From NCBI GenBank assembly GCA_013215295.1, contig JABSOZ010000003.1, forward strand, positions 124,001 to 188,000: a stretch of 64,000 bases of DNA, written 5' to 3'. Positions 5,752 to 15,856 of the stretch are shown here, one piece after another. The notes under the pieces are model-generated. The model ran no database searches and was not told the DNA's origin. It saw nothing but the letters and a program-made list of their open reading frames with translations. The position numbers and the translations under genes are program-made. Numbering within the stretch: the first letter of the stretch is position 1; each line of letters starts with the position of its first letter. The DNA comes from Colwellia sp. Its GTDB lineage: Bacteria; Pseudomonadota; Gammaproteobacteria; Enterobacterales; Alteromonadaceae.

Positions 5752-8700
5752 TTATCTTTTAATGATTTTTTTTCTAGCCAATAAAGATAATGACAGGAAT
5801 GTTAACCAAAACATTGAACCACCAGAAGATTTTTTCGATGTTGGTGCAACGACTACAGCTGAAGCTATAACTGAAACAGTAATACTTTCAGCTGTTGATG
5901 CTCCTTGCGAGTCAGTAGCAGTAAACTTAAATGTTAACGAGCCAGCATTATCAGGGGCTGTGAAGCTTGTGATTAACGACTCGGCATTAGTCAATGTTAC
6001 ACTCGACCCTGCAGTTTGTTCCCATAGGTAAGTCATTGAATCATTTTCAGCATCTATAGCTTGTGCTGCTAGGCTTTGCGTCTGACCGCCATTCAATTCA
6101 AAGTCATCCCCAAGTGTTACAACCGGTGCGGTATTCACTGGAGGTGCAACAACTGTAATAGTAATGCTTCCTTCTGTTGATGCGCCCCTAAAGTCTGTCG
6201 CTGTGAATTTAAATATTAAAGAGTCAGTATTATTGGGTGCTGTAAAGCTTACTGATAATGTATCGGCATTCGTCAATGTTACCTCAGTGCCGTCAGTTTG
6301 CTCCCATAGATAAGTCATCGCATCGTTATCTACGTCACTAACTTGTGCTGTTAAGGTTTGCGTCTGACCAGTATTTACTTCGAAATTTTCCCTAAGAGTT
6401 ACAATCGGAGCGGTATTGAAATCGTCATCAGCGATAGTAAACGTTATTTCAGCATTACTGCCAAGGTTACTGCCATCGATACTTGATAAAGTTAAGGTGA
6501 AATTCTCATTTTGTTCTTCTTCAGTATCATTGAGTATCGTTAGGATGATTTCTTTTGTCTCACTTTCGCCATCTGCCCAAGAGACTTGACCTGATGCATC
6601 AAGCATATCGCTGCCGATAATTGCTTCGCCTGAAGTCATGTTATATTGAAAAGCAATACTACCAACTGTGCTACCAAGACGATTTACGTTTACGGTGTAT
6701 TCACCGACAGTCTCTGAAATTGTTTGCTCAGAAAATTCAAAACTGCCTGTTCCTGTATTGATTTGTCCATCAATATTAATGGTGTTGTAATTATTTGAGC
6801 CCAATGTAGCGCCATTAGTTGGATTATATAAGCGTATAAAAAATGATTCTGCTAATTCAGTATTTTCCATATCATCTGCAATGACGATACTAATGGTTTT
6901 ATCAGTATTGTCGTTTGCTGCCCAAGTAAGCGTGTTATTTTCTACTGTAAAGTCATCTACTGGTTTAGCACTACCTTGAATTACTTGGTAGCTAACCGCG
7001 ACGCTTTCTGTACTGTCTGAGGCATTACGTTGCACTGTTAAGTTAAACGTTGTTCCTTGAGCTGTTTGTGTACTATTACTCTCAAAACTGAACATCCCTT
7101 TAGTTGATGCATTAGCGTTGTCTTTTAATACATATAAGCCACTGTTAATATCACTGACTAAAATATTACCAGAAGGTAAATATGGATAAACGCCCCAAGC
7201 GCCATTGAAGCTGGCACTATTACTAGGAGTATAGGTATCAAAAAAGCCTACTTCTGTTGGTGTTGTTGGATCTGTTATATCTAAAATAGTTAAACCACGT
7301 TCATAGTTCGACATATAGTATCTATTGCCACGAACAAAACCATTATGATCAATAGCTCGTGTAGGACCCGTCCATTGACCTACTTGTGTAGGATTAGTAA
7401 GATCTGCAATTGAGAATATTCTAACGGTTGTATTTAAACCACCTCGTTGTTCGTCAAACTCGTCATGCAATAAGATAAACTGTTTGTCTTCTGTGCCCCA
7501 ACCAGAATGCACATATTGGTTGCTTTCATCAACATCGCTGTAGGTAGCTGTGCCTAAATGGTCCGTACTATTTGGATCAGTGATATTCCAAAGCTTCATT
7601 TCTTTCTCATTAAAATCAATGAAAAGCGTACATGCCCCAGATGTTAAGCCACAGTCATCAACTGAACGTTGATCATCTATTATCAGAGATGCACCATCAT
7701 GTGTATAACCGCTACCATAATTATGACCTGAAGCATTAGCTAAAGTTCTTGGGTTTGTTAATGAATAATTCTGAAAGGCACCACTTCTGCTATTCGCACC
7801 AATAAGTTGTAAAGTAGCCGTTTGATCTGGCAGTGTGATATTAAGCGTATGGTCTACATTTGTGATGTAAACATTGTGAGCGGTATTTACGACATCATTT
7901 TTTTCTACCAGGCTGACGGAATTAGGAAGGCTATTTAGATCAATAATGGTAACGCCTCCATTACTTCCTTCTGTTGTTGCATAGGCGTATGCTTGCCATA
8001 AATTTACGTTTTCATCATAATGTTGATAAACCTTAACGTCTCGCCATGAAGAGCTAACACCTGAGATAGTACCTACTTCAACAGGAGTGGTGGGGTCTGT
8101 AACGTTAACAACAATAACGCCATTTTGAACACCCATAATGGCAAACTCATTACCAGTATTTAAATCAACATGTCCCCAAATATCATTACCAGCACTTGGT
8201 GAACTAGACATACTAGATAAAGGGAAATGCGACAGTAAATCGACATTATTACAATCGAATACATCAGCCTTACCATTTTCACACGCTTCGTTTGATTGGC
8301 TTTGGCTTAATTGATGATATCCCTTAAGTTTTTGTTCTAAATCTTTATCTACAGTGAAGGCTTTACCATCAGCAATGATTCTAAAACCATTTTTTCTTAA
8401 TTCATCAACCATATTAGCTGGAATATTATATAAACTGGTGACATTAGACTGAGGGCTTTGTGATTGATAATGATCGAAACGGTTATATCCACCTAAAACA
8501 GGTACCAGAGCACTTTTTAAAAAGAATAATTCTTCGCTAGAAGTGATGGTGAAATCACCTGACGATACAAGCACTTTATCGCCTTTGTTGGCTTGGCTTA
8601 CAGCATAAGCGATTGTTTTACATGGTCTGAGGACGTTGTCACAGCGGTCTTTGTCTACGCCATTACTGTCAACAAATCTAGATTTATCATGCTCTGAATG

Positions 8701-8778
8701 GGCAAATGTATTTGAAGGTAGTATGAAAGATGCTATTGAAATAATTGCAATTCCAATAGGTAATGATAATTTAGCCAT
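5752..8778 (-). CDS. secreted choice-of-anchor B family protein with Calx-beta and PKD-like domains and GlyGly-CTERM tail
   Basis: 1008 aa. A Sec signal peptide (about 1-26, ending SNTFA-HS) leads the protein to the periplasm. Residues about 190-555 form the LVIVD/choice-of-anchor B region, with repeats of the type IVVNVTDPTTPVEVG and LTILDITDPTTPTEVG expected to fold as a beta-propeller. Two Calx-beta-like domains follow (about 565-670 and 675-785), then two nearly duplicate PKD/Ig-like domains (about 790-880 and 885-975). The C-terminus has GGS, a hydrophobic span (MFWLTFLSLSLLA) and RKK, a GlyGly-CTERM signal normally processed by rhombosortase. It is divergent from the MbnP/MbnH pair, which suggests a shared extracytoplasmic job. 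The ligand is unknown. Confidence 0.85.
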   Translation of the reverse strand: MAKLSLPIGIAIISIASFILPSNTFAHSEHDKSRFVDSNGVDKDRCDNVLRPCKTIAYAVSQANKGDKVLVSSGDFTITSSEELFFLKSALVPVLGGYNRFDHYQSQSPQSNVTSLYNIPANMVDELRKNGFRIIADGKAFTVDKDLEQKLKGYHQLSQSQSNEACENGKADVFDCNNVDLLSHFPLSSMSSSPSAGNDIWGHVDLNTGNEFAIMGVQNGVIVVNVTDPTTPVEVGTISGVSSSWRDVKVYQHYDENVNLWQAYAYATTEGSNGGVTIIDLNSLPNSVSLVEKNDVVNTAHNVYITNVDHTLNITLPDQTATLQLIGANSRSGAFQNYSLTNPRTLANASGHNYGSGYTHDGASLIIDDQRSVDDCGLTSGACTLFIDFNEKEMKLWNITDPNSTDHLGTATYSDVDESNQYVHSGWGTEDKQFILLHDEFDEQRGGLNTTVRIFSIADLTNPTQVGQWTGPTRAIDHNGFVRGNRYYMSNYERGLTILDITDPTTPTEVGFFDTYTPSNSASFNGAWGVYPYLPSGNILVSDINSGLYVLKDNANASTKGMFSFESNSTQTAQGTTFNLTVQRNASDSTESVAVSYQVIQGSAKPVDDFTVENNTLTWAANDNTDKTISIVIADDMENTELAESFFIRLYNPTNGATLGSNNYNTINIDGQINTGTGSFEFSEQTISETVGEYTVNVNRLGSTVGSIAFQYNMTSGEAIIGSDMLDASGQVSWADGESETKEIILTILNDTEEEQNENFTLTLSSIDGSNLGSNAEITFTIADDDFNTAPIVTLRENFEVNTGQTQTLTAQVSDVDNDAMTYLWEQTDGTEVTLTNADTLSVSFTAPNNTDSLIFKFTATDFRGASTEGSITITVVAPPVNTAPVVTLGDDFELNGGQTQSLAAQAIDAENDSMTYLWEQTAGSSVTLTNAESLITSFTAPDNAGSLTFKFTATDSQGASTAESITVSVIASAVVVAPTSKKSSGGSMFWLTFLSLSLLARKKIIKR

Positions 8779-8919
8779 AATATCTCTTTTATTTATTTAG
8801 CTGTTCAATTTTGATGGCTTTACCATAGCAAGTTAACGTACAATTTAAAACCAAGCAGTTAACACCTCTTTAACTTTATGTAAATATTACTTTGCATTTA
8901 TTGATTAAGCCTGATTAAA

Positions 8920-9762
8920 ATGACACGTTATATATTAAATAAATTCCTGATAAGCACTATTTCTTTGTTATTGAGTGTAACTCTGCTCAGCGGATGTTTT
9001 GAAAAATCACCTCCTAAAAAAGTTTTGTTTCAGCCGGTGTTTAAAAACATGCCGTTAAGCTGTGAAAGCAATTTCCATGCTTCTGATAACAAAAAGATAA
9101 AAGTTGGAGAGCTGAAAAATTGGCAATATCAACAGTTACAGTTCTATATACATGGTGTTGAAGTCAAGATGAAAAATAATGGTTGGCAGCCATGGAGAAT
9201 GACAACAAATGCAAATCAAGCGAGTAATGTCGCTTTATTAGGAGAAACATGTAATGAAAATACACAGCAGTCGAATTGGCAACTTGAGTTAGTCCCTTTC
9301 GATGACTCAGCCAATATAACCGATATTCGTTTTACTTTAGGTGTACCTTTTGAGCTGAACCACCTTAACCCTTTAACACAACCTAGCCCGATAAATGACT
9401 CGTCAATGTTCTGGGGATGGAGAGGGGGGCATAAATTTATGCGTGTAGAGTTAGTTTCACAAGGTGATGATTGGCTATTTCATTTAGGCTCTATCGGTTG
9501 TAAAGCTTTAAGCCCAGTTCGTGCGCCGAAAAGTGAATGTTTGCATCCTAACCGTGTGAATGTTTCTCTCCCTTTTACCGAGAAAACATCAGCAATCAAA
9601 TTTGATCTCGCTGTGTTGTTACACGATATTGCATTAACACGTGAAAATAGTTGCCAATCAGCCGTTGATGAAGAAAGTTGTAAAACATTATTTAAAAACT
9701 TAAACATGGCAGCTGACAGTAATAATAAATCATTGTTATTTACAGCACAAAAAAATGGGTAG
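8920..9762 (+). CDS. mbnP: MbnP family copper-binding lipoprotein (metallo-mystery pair, four-Cys motif)
   Basis: 280 aa. The N-terminus is a lipoprotein signal with the lipobox LLSGC (Cys about residue 26). The body has the family hallmarks: an early YIHGVEVK strand, the aromatic SSMFWGWRGGHKFMRVE block near residue 165, and a Cys pair in GSIGC...SEC followed by LHPNRVNV. In the studied relatives a Trp of MbnP is oxidised to kynurenine by the partner MbnH, creating a copper site. The Trp residues of FWGW are candidates here, though I cannot say which one. It overlaps the downstream mbnH start by eight bases, so translation is probably coupled. No methanobactin genes are nearby. Confidence 0.85.
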   Translation: MTRYILNKFLISTISLLLSVTLLSGCFEKSPPKKVLFQPVFKNMPLSCESNFHASDNKKIKVGELKNWQYQQLQFYIHGVEVKMKNNGWQPWRMTTNANQASNVALLGETCNENTQQSNWQLELVPFDDSANITDIRFTLGVPFELNHLNPLTQPSPINDSSMFWGWRGGHKFMRVELVSQGDDWLFHLGSIGCKALSPVRAPKSECLHPNRVNVSLPFTEKTSAIKFDLAVLLHDIALTRENSCQSAVDEESCKTLFKNLNMAADSNNKSLLFTAQKNG

Positions 9763-10921
9763 CCGACTTTTGAATTTAGCTAAATTATCAATACACGTTT
9801 TGTTCGTCGTAAGTGTTTTCCTCACATTACAGTCTTGTAGTGATAAAAAAGAGCAAACAAGTGATTACCAATGGCCGATTTTAGCTGGGTTTCCTAAACC
9901 TCAAGTGCCGAAAGATAATCCAATGACTCAAGCAAAAGTTAACTTAGGTAAAGTGATTTTCTTTGATAAAAACTTATCTGCCAATCAACAACAAGCGTGT
10001 GCCAGTTGTCATCATCAAGAATTTGCCTTTGGTGAGAATATTCCGCACTCATTTGGTAGCACAAAACAAGAGCATAGGCGGAACTCTCCCGCCTTAGTTA
10101 ATATAGCGTATAACAAAACGTTAACTTGGGCACATGACGGTATAACGTCTATTGAGCAACAAATTCTGTTGCCCATGTTTGGCGAGTCACCGATTGAACT
10201 AGGCATAACGGGTCATGAAGAAGAGGTGTTAGCGAGATTTGAAACGGCTGATTATCAAGTGTTATTTTCGGCTGCATTTCCACACCAGCCTGCAAATTTT
10301 GATTTGATTGTAAAGTCGTTGGCAAGTTATGTTCGCAGTTTGATTTCGTTAAAATCGCCTTTTGACACCTATGCTTATATGGCCGATGACGACGCTATTT
10401 CAGCATCTGCTTTACGCGGTATGAATTTATTTTTCTCTGAAAAACTTGAGTGTCATCATTGTCACGGTGGCTTTAATTTTACCCAGTCAACCAGTCATGA
10501 AAAACAACTGATTGATCGCAGGCCATTTCATAATACGGGCTTGTATAATGTCAGCCGCGATACTCAAAGTAACCTCTCAGGTTATCCAAAGCATGATACA
10601 GGTTTATCTGAAATATCAACGTTAGCAAGAGATGATGGCCGATTTAGAGCACCAACATTGCGGAATATTGAAGTCAGTGCACCTTATATGCATGATGGTA
10701 GTATTGCCAGTTTATCTGAGGTTATTGATTTTTATGCTGCCGGTGGACGAAATATTACCACTGGAAAGTTGCAAGGCGATGGCCGCGATAATCTGTTGAA
10801 AAGTCAGTTCATCAAAGGGTTTGTTTTAACAACCGAAGAGAAATCCGACTTGATTACTTTTTTGAAAACACTCACCGACCCAAGCTTTTTATCTGATCCT
10901 AAGCATATTGTTGCAGAGTAA
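9755..10921 (+). CDS. mbnH: MbnH family di-haem peroxidase-like enzyme
   Basis: 388 aa, related to bacterial di-haem cytochrome c peroxidases (MauG/CCP superfamily). Two haem-binding motifs are visible, CASCH (about residue 88) and CHHCH (about residue 232). The late APYMHDGSIASLSEVIDFYA block is typical of the family. The N-terminus is a signal with TLQSC, probably a lipoprotein. Known MbnH proteins form a high-valent bis-Fe(IV) state and oxidise a Trp in MbnP. The gene overlaps mbnP, which confirms the pair. A plain H2O2-detoxifying peroxidase is the alternative, but the pairing makes it unlikely. A palindromic terminator follows. Confidence 0.88.
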   Translation: MGSRLLNLAKLSIHVLFVVSVFLTLQSCSDKKEQTSDYQWPILAGFPKPQVPKDNPMTQAKVNLGKVIFFDKNLSANQQQACASCHHQEFAFGENIPHSFGSTKQEHRRNSPALVNIAYNKTLTWAHDGITSIEQQILLPMFGESPIELGITGHEEEVLARFETADYQVLFSAAFPHQPANFDLIVKSLASYVRSLISLKSPFDTYAYMADDDAISASALRGMNLFFSEKLECHHCHGGFNFTQSTSHEKQLIDRRPFHNTGLYNVSRDTQSNLSGYPKHDTGLSEISTLARDDGRFRAPTLRNIEVSAPYMHDGSIASLSEVIDFYAAGGRNITTGKLQGDGRDNLLKSQFIKGFVLTTEEKSDLITFLKTLTDPSFLSDPKHIVAE

Positions 10922-10960
10922 AGATTTAAGTAAGTTCAGACAGTAAATTAAAGACAAAAA

Positions 10961-10988
10961 AAATCCAGTAATTAATTACTGGATTTTA
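10961..10988. terminator. bidirectional terminator between mbnH and rpoD
   Basis: A perfect 28-bp palindrome (14-bp arms, starting AAAATCCAGTAATT) with an A run on one side and a T run on the other. It lies between two convergent genes, mbnH (+) and rpoD (-), and can serve both. Confidence 0.85.
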
Positions 10989-11013
10989 AATTATCTATTT
11001 CAAGATGAAGTTT

Positions 11014-12855
11014 TTATTCACCGTCTAAGAAACTTTTAAGTTGCTCAGAGCGAGAAGGGTGACGTAGTTTACGTAACGCCTTAGCTTCAATTTGACGAAT
11101 ACGTTCACGAGTAACATCAAACTGCTTACCCACTTCTTCTAAAGTATGATCAGTGTTCATATCGATACCAAAACGCATTCTTAACACTTTAGCTTCACGA
11201 GCCGTTAAGCCAGCTAATACTTCGTGTGTAGCAAATTTCAAGTTTTCAGCCGTAGCTGAATCAACAGGTAATTCACCACTACCGTCTTCAATAAAATCAC
11301 CTAAGTGTGAATCTTCGTCATCACCAATAGGGGTTTCCATTGAAATTGGTTCTTTAGCTATTTTCAATACCTTACGAATTTTATCTTCTGGCATGATCAT
11401 GCGTTCAGCTAATTCTTCAGGTGTTGGCTCACGTCCCATTTCTTGTAACATTTGACGAGAAATACGATTTAATTTATTAATCGTTTCTATCATATGTACT
11501 GGGATACGAATCGTTCTGGCTTGGTCAGCAATAGAACGAGTGATCGCTTGACGGATCCACCACGTTGCATACGTTGAAAACTTGTAACCACGACGGTATT
11601 CAAATTTATCAACAGCTTTCATCAAACCAATGTTACCTTCTTGAATTAAATCTAAGAACTGTAAACCACGGTTGGTATATTTTTTAGCAATTGAAATAAC
11701 GAGACGTAAGTTGGCTTCAACCATTTCTTTTTTCGCACGACGAGCCTTAGCTTCACCGATAGACATACGACGGTTAATATCTTTAATACCGTGTACATTT
11801 AAGAATGTTTCTTTTTCTAATTGATTTAATTTATAAATACAACGTACAACGTCTGATTCAATGTCAGACAATTTGGCTGAGTAAGCATGACCTGCAGCTT
11901 TCTGTTCATTAAACCAATCTTTAGACGTTTCATTACCTGGAAAGATTTTGATAAACGTTGTTTTTGGCATGCCAGCACCAACAACACAGTGCTTCATGAT
12001 TAAACGTTCTTGAATGCGTAATCTATCCATTACGCTGCGCATGTTTTTAACAAGCTTATCAAAAAGTTTAGGTATTAAACGGAATTCTTTAAATACTTCA
12101 GCGAGTGCATCAATAGCTGCTTGTGCGTCTTTATGACCGCGACCTTTAGCTTCAATAACTTTATTTGCTTTTTCATAAGCATTGCGAAGTAGAGTGAATT
12201 TTTCTTTAGCAAGCTCAGGACAAGGACCAGTATCTTCTTCTTCCTCGTCTTCTTCTTCAGCATTGGCTTTATCTTCATCACTCAGATCTTCTTTAGAAAG
12301 CTCTGAACCAATATGAGTCGCGGCAGCTGGTATTTCTTCTTCTTCAGCATCAGGGTCTAAAAAGCCAACAATAATGTCAGTTAAACGTAGTTCTTCAGCT
12401 TCAAAGTTGTCCCACATCTCGAGTAAAAAATTGATTGCAGGCGGATATTCAGCAACACTGCGCTGAACTTCTTTAATGCCTTCTTCAATACGCTTAGCGA
12501 TAACAATTTCGCCTTTACGCGTTAATAGTTCAACGGTACCCATTTCACGCATATACATACGTACTGGATCTGTTGTTCTACCAATTTCGCTTTCAACCGT
12601 AGCAAGTGCTTGAGCTGCTGCTTCTGCAGCATCTTCATCGGTATTACCTTCTGTCATCATCAAGGTATCTTGATCTGGAGCAGTTTCGAATACTTGAATA
12701 CCCATGTCGTTGATCATTCTAACGATGTCTTCAACTTGGTCTGAATCGATTATGTCTTGTGGCAGGTGATCGTTAACTTGAGCAAAAGTTAAGTAACCTT
12801 GCTCTTTACCTTTGGTAATGAGCTCTTTAAGTCTAGATTGTGGTGCTTGATTCAT
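11014..12855 (-). CDS. rpoD: RNA polymerase primary sigma factor sigma-70
   Basis: 613 aa, the normal length for gammaproteobacterial RpoD. Region 1.1 is at the N-terminus ([20 protein letters not shown]), followed by region 1.2 ([18 protein letters not shown]). The non-conserved region is very acidic ([11 protein letters not shown] near residue 205). Regions 2.3-2.4 contain [20 protein letters not shown] for promoter melting and -10 recognition. Region 4.2 has the [23 protein letters not shown] for -35 recognition. ATG at 12855 has AGGTGG upstream. It is the last gene of the rpsU-yqeY-dnaG-rpoD unit and ends at a shared terminator. Confidence 0.98.
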   Translation of the reverse strand: MNQAPQSRLKELITKGKEQGYLTFAQVNDHLPQDIIDSDQVEDIVRMINDMGIQVFETAPDQDTLMMTEGNTDEDAAEAAAQALATVESEIGRTTDPVRMYMREMGTVELLTRKGEIVIAKRIEEGIKEVQRSVAEYPPAINFLLEMWDNFEAEELRLTDIIVGFLDPDAEEEEIPAAATHIGSELSKEDLSDEDKANAEEEDEEEEDTGPCPELAKEKFTLLRNAYEKANKVIEAKGRGHKDAQAAIDALAEVFKEFRLIPKLFDKLVKNMRSVMDRLRIQERLIMKHCVVGAGMPKTTFIKIFPGNETSKDWFNEQKAAGHAYSAKLSDIESDVVRCIYKLNQLEKETFLNVHGIKDINRRMSIGEAKARRAKKEMVEANLRLVISIAKKYTNRGLQFLDLIQEGNIGLMKAVDKFEYRRGYKFSTYATWWIRQAITRSIADQARTIRIPVHMIETINKLNRISRQMLQEMGREPTPEELAERMIMPEDKIRKVLKIAKEPISMETPIGDDEDSHLGDFIEDGSGELPVDSATAENLKFATHEVLAGLTAREAKVLRMRFGIDMNTDHTLEEVGKQFDVTRERIRQIEAKALRKLRHPSRSEQLKSFLDGE

Positions 12856-12969
12856 CGACGAGTGTCCACCTAAATTATGGCTATCAAAATGAAAACAGTA
12901 AGCCAGAAATTATAGCTAATTGCTTAGTATATTGCCAGCGTTAAACTACGTTCAACTTATTTTTGCTTG

Positions 12970-14727
12970 CTATGCACTTAATAAACTGTGCAATTCTTGT
13001 TTTTCACTTTTACTTAAACCGCTTGCATGTTCTTTAGCAAGCAATTCCTCAGTGCGTTGTTCAATAAATATATTTAAAAAACTTTCTATTACATCTATAA
13101 ACATTGATTCAGCATTTTCAGGTTCAACATGATGTTGTAAACACATCAATTTGGTTAGTTGATTACCTTCTGTAGTGCCTCTAAAATGTTCAATGAGTTG
13201 CGCACTGTTAATGTCTGGTTTCTGCTTACATAGTACTAACAAGCTATTTAGCAAGGGAATACCTGGCATATCGAGCTGTTGTAAAATGGTAATATCTGGT
13301 AATGCACTTATTATATGGGGGTGCTCAAGTAATAATGCAATAGCAAGACGCAATGGGGTGATTTTAGTTTTCTTATTTATTTTATTTTTCTTGGTTGTGT
13401 TAGCAAAATCACGATTAAGTTTTGCAAATTGTTGTTCAGTACCATGACCAAATCGGTTAGCTAGTTTTGTTAATATAGCTGTTTTCAAATTACTATCAGG
13501 TAACTTTTCTAAATAAGGTTGGAATGCGCTAACTGCTGCACCTTTTCCCTCAGGAGAGTTCATATTAATTTGGGAAAGTAAATGGTCGAATAAAAACTCT
13601 GAGAAGGGCGTCGCTTGATCTAATATGGCTTCAAATGCTTCTTGCCCTTTTTCACGGATTAGCGAATCAGGATCTTCCCCATCAGGTAAAAATACAAATT
13701 TTAACGAGTAGCCGTCTTGAATCAACGGTAGGGCATTATCCAGGGCACGCCATGCTGCGTCTCGTCCTGCGCGGTCACCATCGTAACAACAAATAACTTC
13801 TTTAACCGTTCTAAATAATGTTTGTAATTGTTCCGATGTAGTCGCGGTTCCTAATGATGCAACTGCATAAGTAACACCGTGTTGTGCAAGTGCAACAACA
13901 TCCATATACCCTTCAACGACGACCAAACGTGTTAATTGTTTGTTTGCTTGTTTCGCTTCCCATAAACCGTAGAGTTCTTGGCCTTTATGATATATACGTG
14001 TTTCCGGTGAATTTAAGTATTTCGGCGTGCCATCACCTAAAACTCTGCCGCCAAAACCAATGACACGACCACGTTTATCACGAATGGGAAATTGAATACG
14101 GCCACGAAAACGATCATAAGGTCGATTTTTATCGCCAGGAATAGCCATACCTAAATCAACAAGCTGTTGCGTGGTTTGCGGGTTAACACCAAAGGTGCCC
14201 ATCATGCCATCCCACGCATCGCTGATATAACCAATACCAAACCTTTTTACCACCTCGCCACTTAAATCGCGGCCTTTTAAATATTCGATGGCGGTGTCTT
14301 TATCTTTAGCTACTTTAAGTTGTTGTTGATAAAAACGGCTGATTTTTTCCATCAGTACGTAATCATCTTGTTTTTGTTGATGAGCTTGTTGTTGCTGCTT
14401 TTGTTGAGCCGGGCTTTGATTGTTTTTCTCGCGCGGTACTTCCATATTGTAATGAGAAGCAAGCTCTTCAATGGCATCAGGGAATTCTAAACGGTCAAAC
14501 TCCATCAGAAAAGAAATGGCATTCCCGTGTTCACCACATCCAAAGCAATGATAAAACTGTTTATCTTGGCTTACGCTGAATGAGGGAGACTTTTCGGTAT
14601 GGAAAGGGCAGCAAGCTTGGTAATTTTTACCTGCTTTTTTTAACGGTACTCTAGAATCGATCAACTCAACAATATCAGCGCGAGCTAATAAATCATCAAT
14701 AAATTGTCGAGGGATCATACCAGCCAT
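12970..14727 (-). CDS. dnaG: DNA primase
   Basis: 585 aa. It makes RNA primers for replication forks together with DnaB helicase. The N-terminal zinc-binding domain shows CCPFHTEKSPSF and CFGCGEHG (about 40-65). The RNA polymerase core has the TOPRIM motif VVVEGYMDVVAL (about 265) and the acidic CYDGDRAGRDAA. The C-terminal helicase-binding domain is more divergent, as is usual. The linker after the zinc domain is Gln-rich (QQKQQQQAHQQKQ, about 105-117). The start at 14727 (MAGMIPRQFID) aligns with other DnaG proteins. It lies downstream of a terminator-like hairpin that separates it from yqeY/rpsU. Confidence 0.98.
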   Translation of the reverse strand: MAGMIPRQFIDDLLARADIVELIDSRVPLKKAGKNYQACCPFHTEKSPSFSVSQDKQFYHCFGCGEHGNAISFLMEFDRLEFPDAIEELASHYNMEVPREKNNQSPAQQKQQQQAHQQKQDDYVLMEKISRFYQQQLKVAKDKDTAIEYLKGRDLSGEVVKRFGIGYISDAWDGMMGTFGVNPQTTQQLVDLGMAIPGDKNRPYDRFRGRIQFPIRDKRGRVIGFGGRVLGDGTPKYLNSPETRIYHKGQELYGLWEAKQANKQLTRLVVVEGYMDVVALAQHGVTYAVASLGTATTSEQLQTLFRTVKEVICCYDGDRAGRDAAWRALDNALPLIQDGYSLKFVFLPDGEDPDSLIREKGQEAFEAILDQATPFSEFLFDHLLSQINMNSPEGKGAAVSAFQPYLEKLPDSNLKTAILTKLANRFGHGTEQQFAKLNRDFANTTKKNKINKKTKITPLRLAIALLLEHPHIISALPDITILQQLDMPGIPLLNSLLVLCKQKPDINSAQLIEHFRGTTEGNQLTKLMCLQHHVEPENAESMFIDVIESFLNIFIEQRTEELLAKEHASGLSKSEKQELHSLLSA

Positions 14728-14844
14728 TACTGCTCTTTCTTTGGTTGTTTGTGCGATGTTTATTTTAAACCTAAATAACCTATAGTGGATAGGTGTTTTT
14801 TAGTTTCTCGCTAGGGTGGAACTAAAAATGAGTTTATATAAACA

Positions 14845-14877
14845 AAAAAGCCGTAAAATAAATTTCACGGCTTTAAA
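14845..14877 (-). terminator. hairpin terminator between yqeY and dnaG
   Basis: On the minus strand AAAGCCGTGAAAT and its complement form a stem followed by TTTTTTG. It sits after yqeY and before dnaG. E. coli also has a partial terminator between rpsU and dnaG that lowers primase relative to S21; the same logic is likely here. Confidence 0.75.
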
Positions 14878-14922
14878 ATATTTTTCTATAAAATGAAGCT
14901 AGTAAGCTTTTATTACAACCTT

Positions 14923-15369
14923 TTATGCATTTAATGTATTGCGAACTTGGCCACTTACTGCGCCTAAATCTGCTTTACCTTGCATTAATGGTTTTAATAT
15001 CGCCATTACTTTACCCATATCTGCCATTGAAGCAGCACCGGTATCGTTAATAGCTTGAGAAACTAATTCACTAATTTCTGCATTTGTAAGTGGCTGCGGA
15101 AGAAAAAATTCTATCGCGGTTACTTCTTCAGCTTCTTTAGCGGCTAGTTCCTCTCGACCACCCTCAGTAAACATCTTGATTGACTCTCTGCGTTGTTTAA
15201 CCATTTTGGTTAAAATCGCAATGACATTGTCATCAGTTGCTTCGAGGTTATGATCTATTTCAGCTTGCTTAACAGATGATATAGCCATGCGAATAACGCC
15301 AAGACGATTTTTGTCTTTAGCGCGCATAGCGATTTTCATTTCATCTCTGAGTTGAATTATTAAACTCAT
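14923..15369 (-). CDS. yqeY: GatB/YqeY domain protein
   Basis: 148 aa, the full length of this family. It resembles the C-terminal tRNA-binding tail domain of the amidotransferase subunit GatB, but occurs as a separate protein. The start MSLIIQLRDEMKIAMRAKD and the conserved KQAEIDH and FLPQPLTNAEI segments are typical. The exact cellular role is not established; a tRNA-linked role has been suggested from the domain. It lies 38 bases after rpsU in the macromolecular synthesis operon, a common position in gammaproteobacteria. Confidence 0.92.
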   Translation of the reverse strand: MSLIIQLRDEMKIAMRAKDKNRLGVIRMAISSVKQAEIDHNLEATDDNVIAILTKMVKQRRESIKMFTEGGREELAAKEAEEVTAIEFFLPQPLTNAEISELVSQAINDTGAASMADMGKVMAILKPLMQGKADLGAVSGQVRNTLNA

Positions 15370-15407
15370 ATTTTTTACTCGATAGTCTTAAATACTACTA
15401 AGGTATC

Positions 15408-15623
15408 TTAGTACATGCGAACGCGGCGAGCGTTTTCACGAGAAACTTTTTTAGCAGCGCGTTTAACGGCAGCAGCTTTCTTACGTTTACGTTCCCAAGT
15501 AGGCTTTTCGTAAGATTCGCGACGGCGAACTTCTGAAAGGATCCCTGCTTTTTCACATGAACGTTTAAAACGACGTAATGCAACGTCAAATGGTTCGTTT
15601 TCTCTTACTTTAATTACTGGCAT
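15408..15623 (-). CDS. rpsU: 30S ribosomal protein S21
   Basis: 71 aa, the exact size of S21. It starts [19 protein letters not shown] and has a very basic C-terminal tail ([14 protein letters not shown]). S21 sits near the anti-Shine-Dalgarno end of 16S rRNA and helps initiation. It is the promoter-proximal gene of the rpsU-yqeY-dnaG-rpoD unit and is divergent from tsaD. The intergenic region 15624-15856 should hold both promoters; a TATAAT at 15786-15791 fits the tsaD side, but the -35 box is poor. Confidence 0.98.
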   Translation of the reverse strand: MPVIKVRENEPFDVALRRFKRSCEKAGILSEVRRRESYEKPTWERKRKKAAAVKRAAKKVSRENARRVRMY

Positions 15624-15856
15624 GTACTTTGTACCTTAATATGTATCTATATAATTGGTGTATAGCTTAAGCATCATTGCTTCGCAAACACCCACTCTAT
15701 CAAAATTGGGTGACGTATTCTAAAGCGAACGACTAGTTAAAGTAAAGTGTAATGTAGGTTAAAACTAAAATAAGGTGGTGTAATATATAATAGGGCGTTA
15801 AAATCGCCAGATAAAGTGAAGTAAACGTTATTTAGCGTCTTAAGGTTAAGGGTAAT

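Noticed and set aside
12075-12281. 68-aa minus-strand ORF in rpoD
   Set aside because: It is the acidic low-complexity region of sigma-70 read in another frame.
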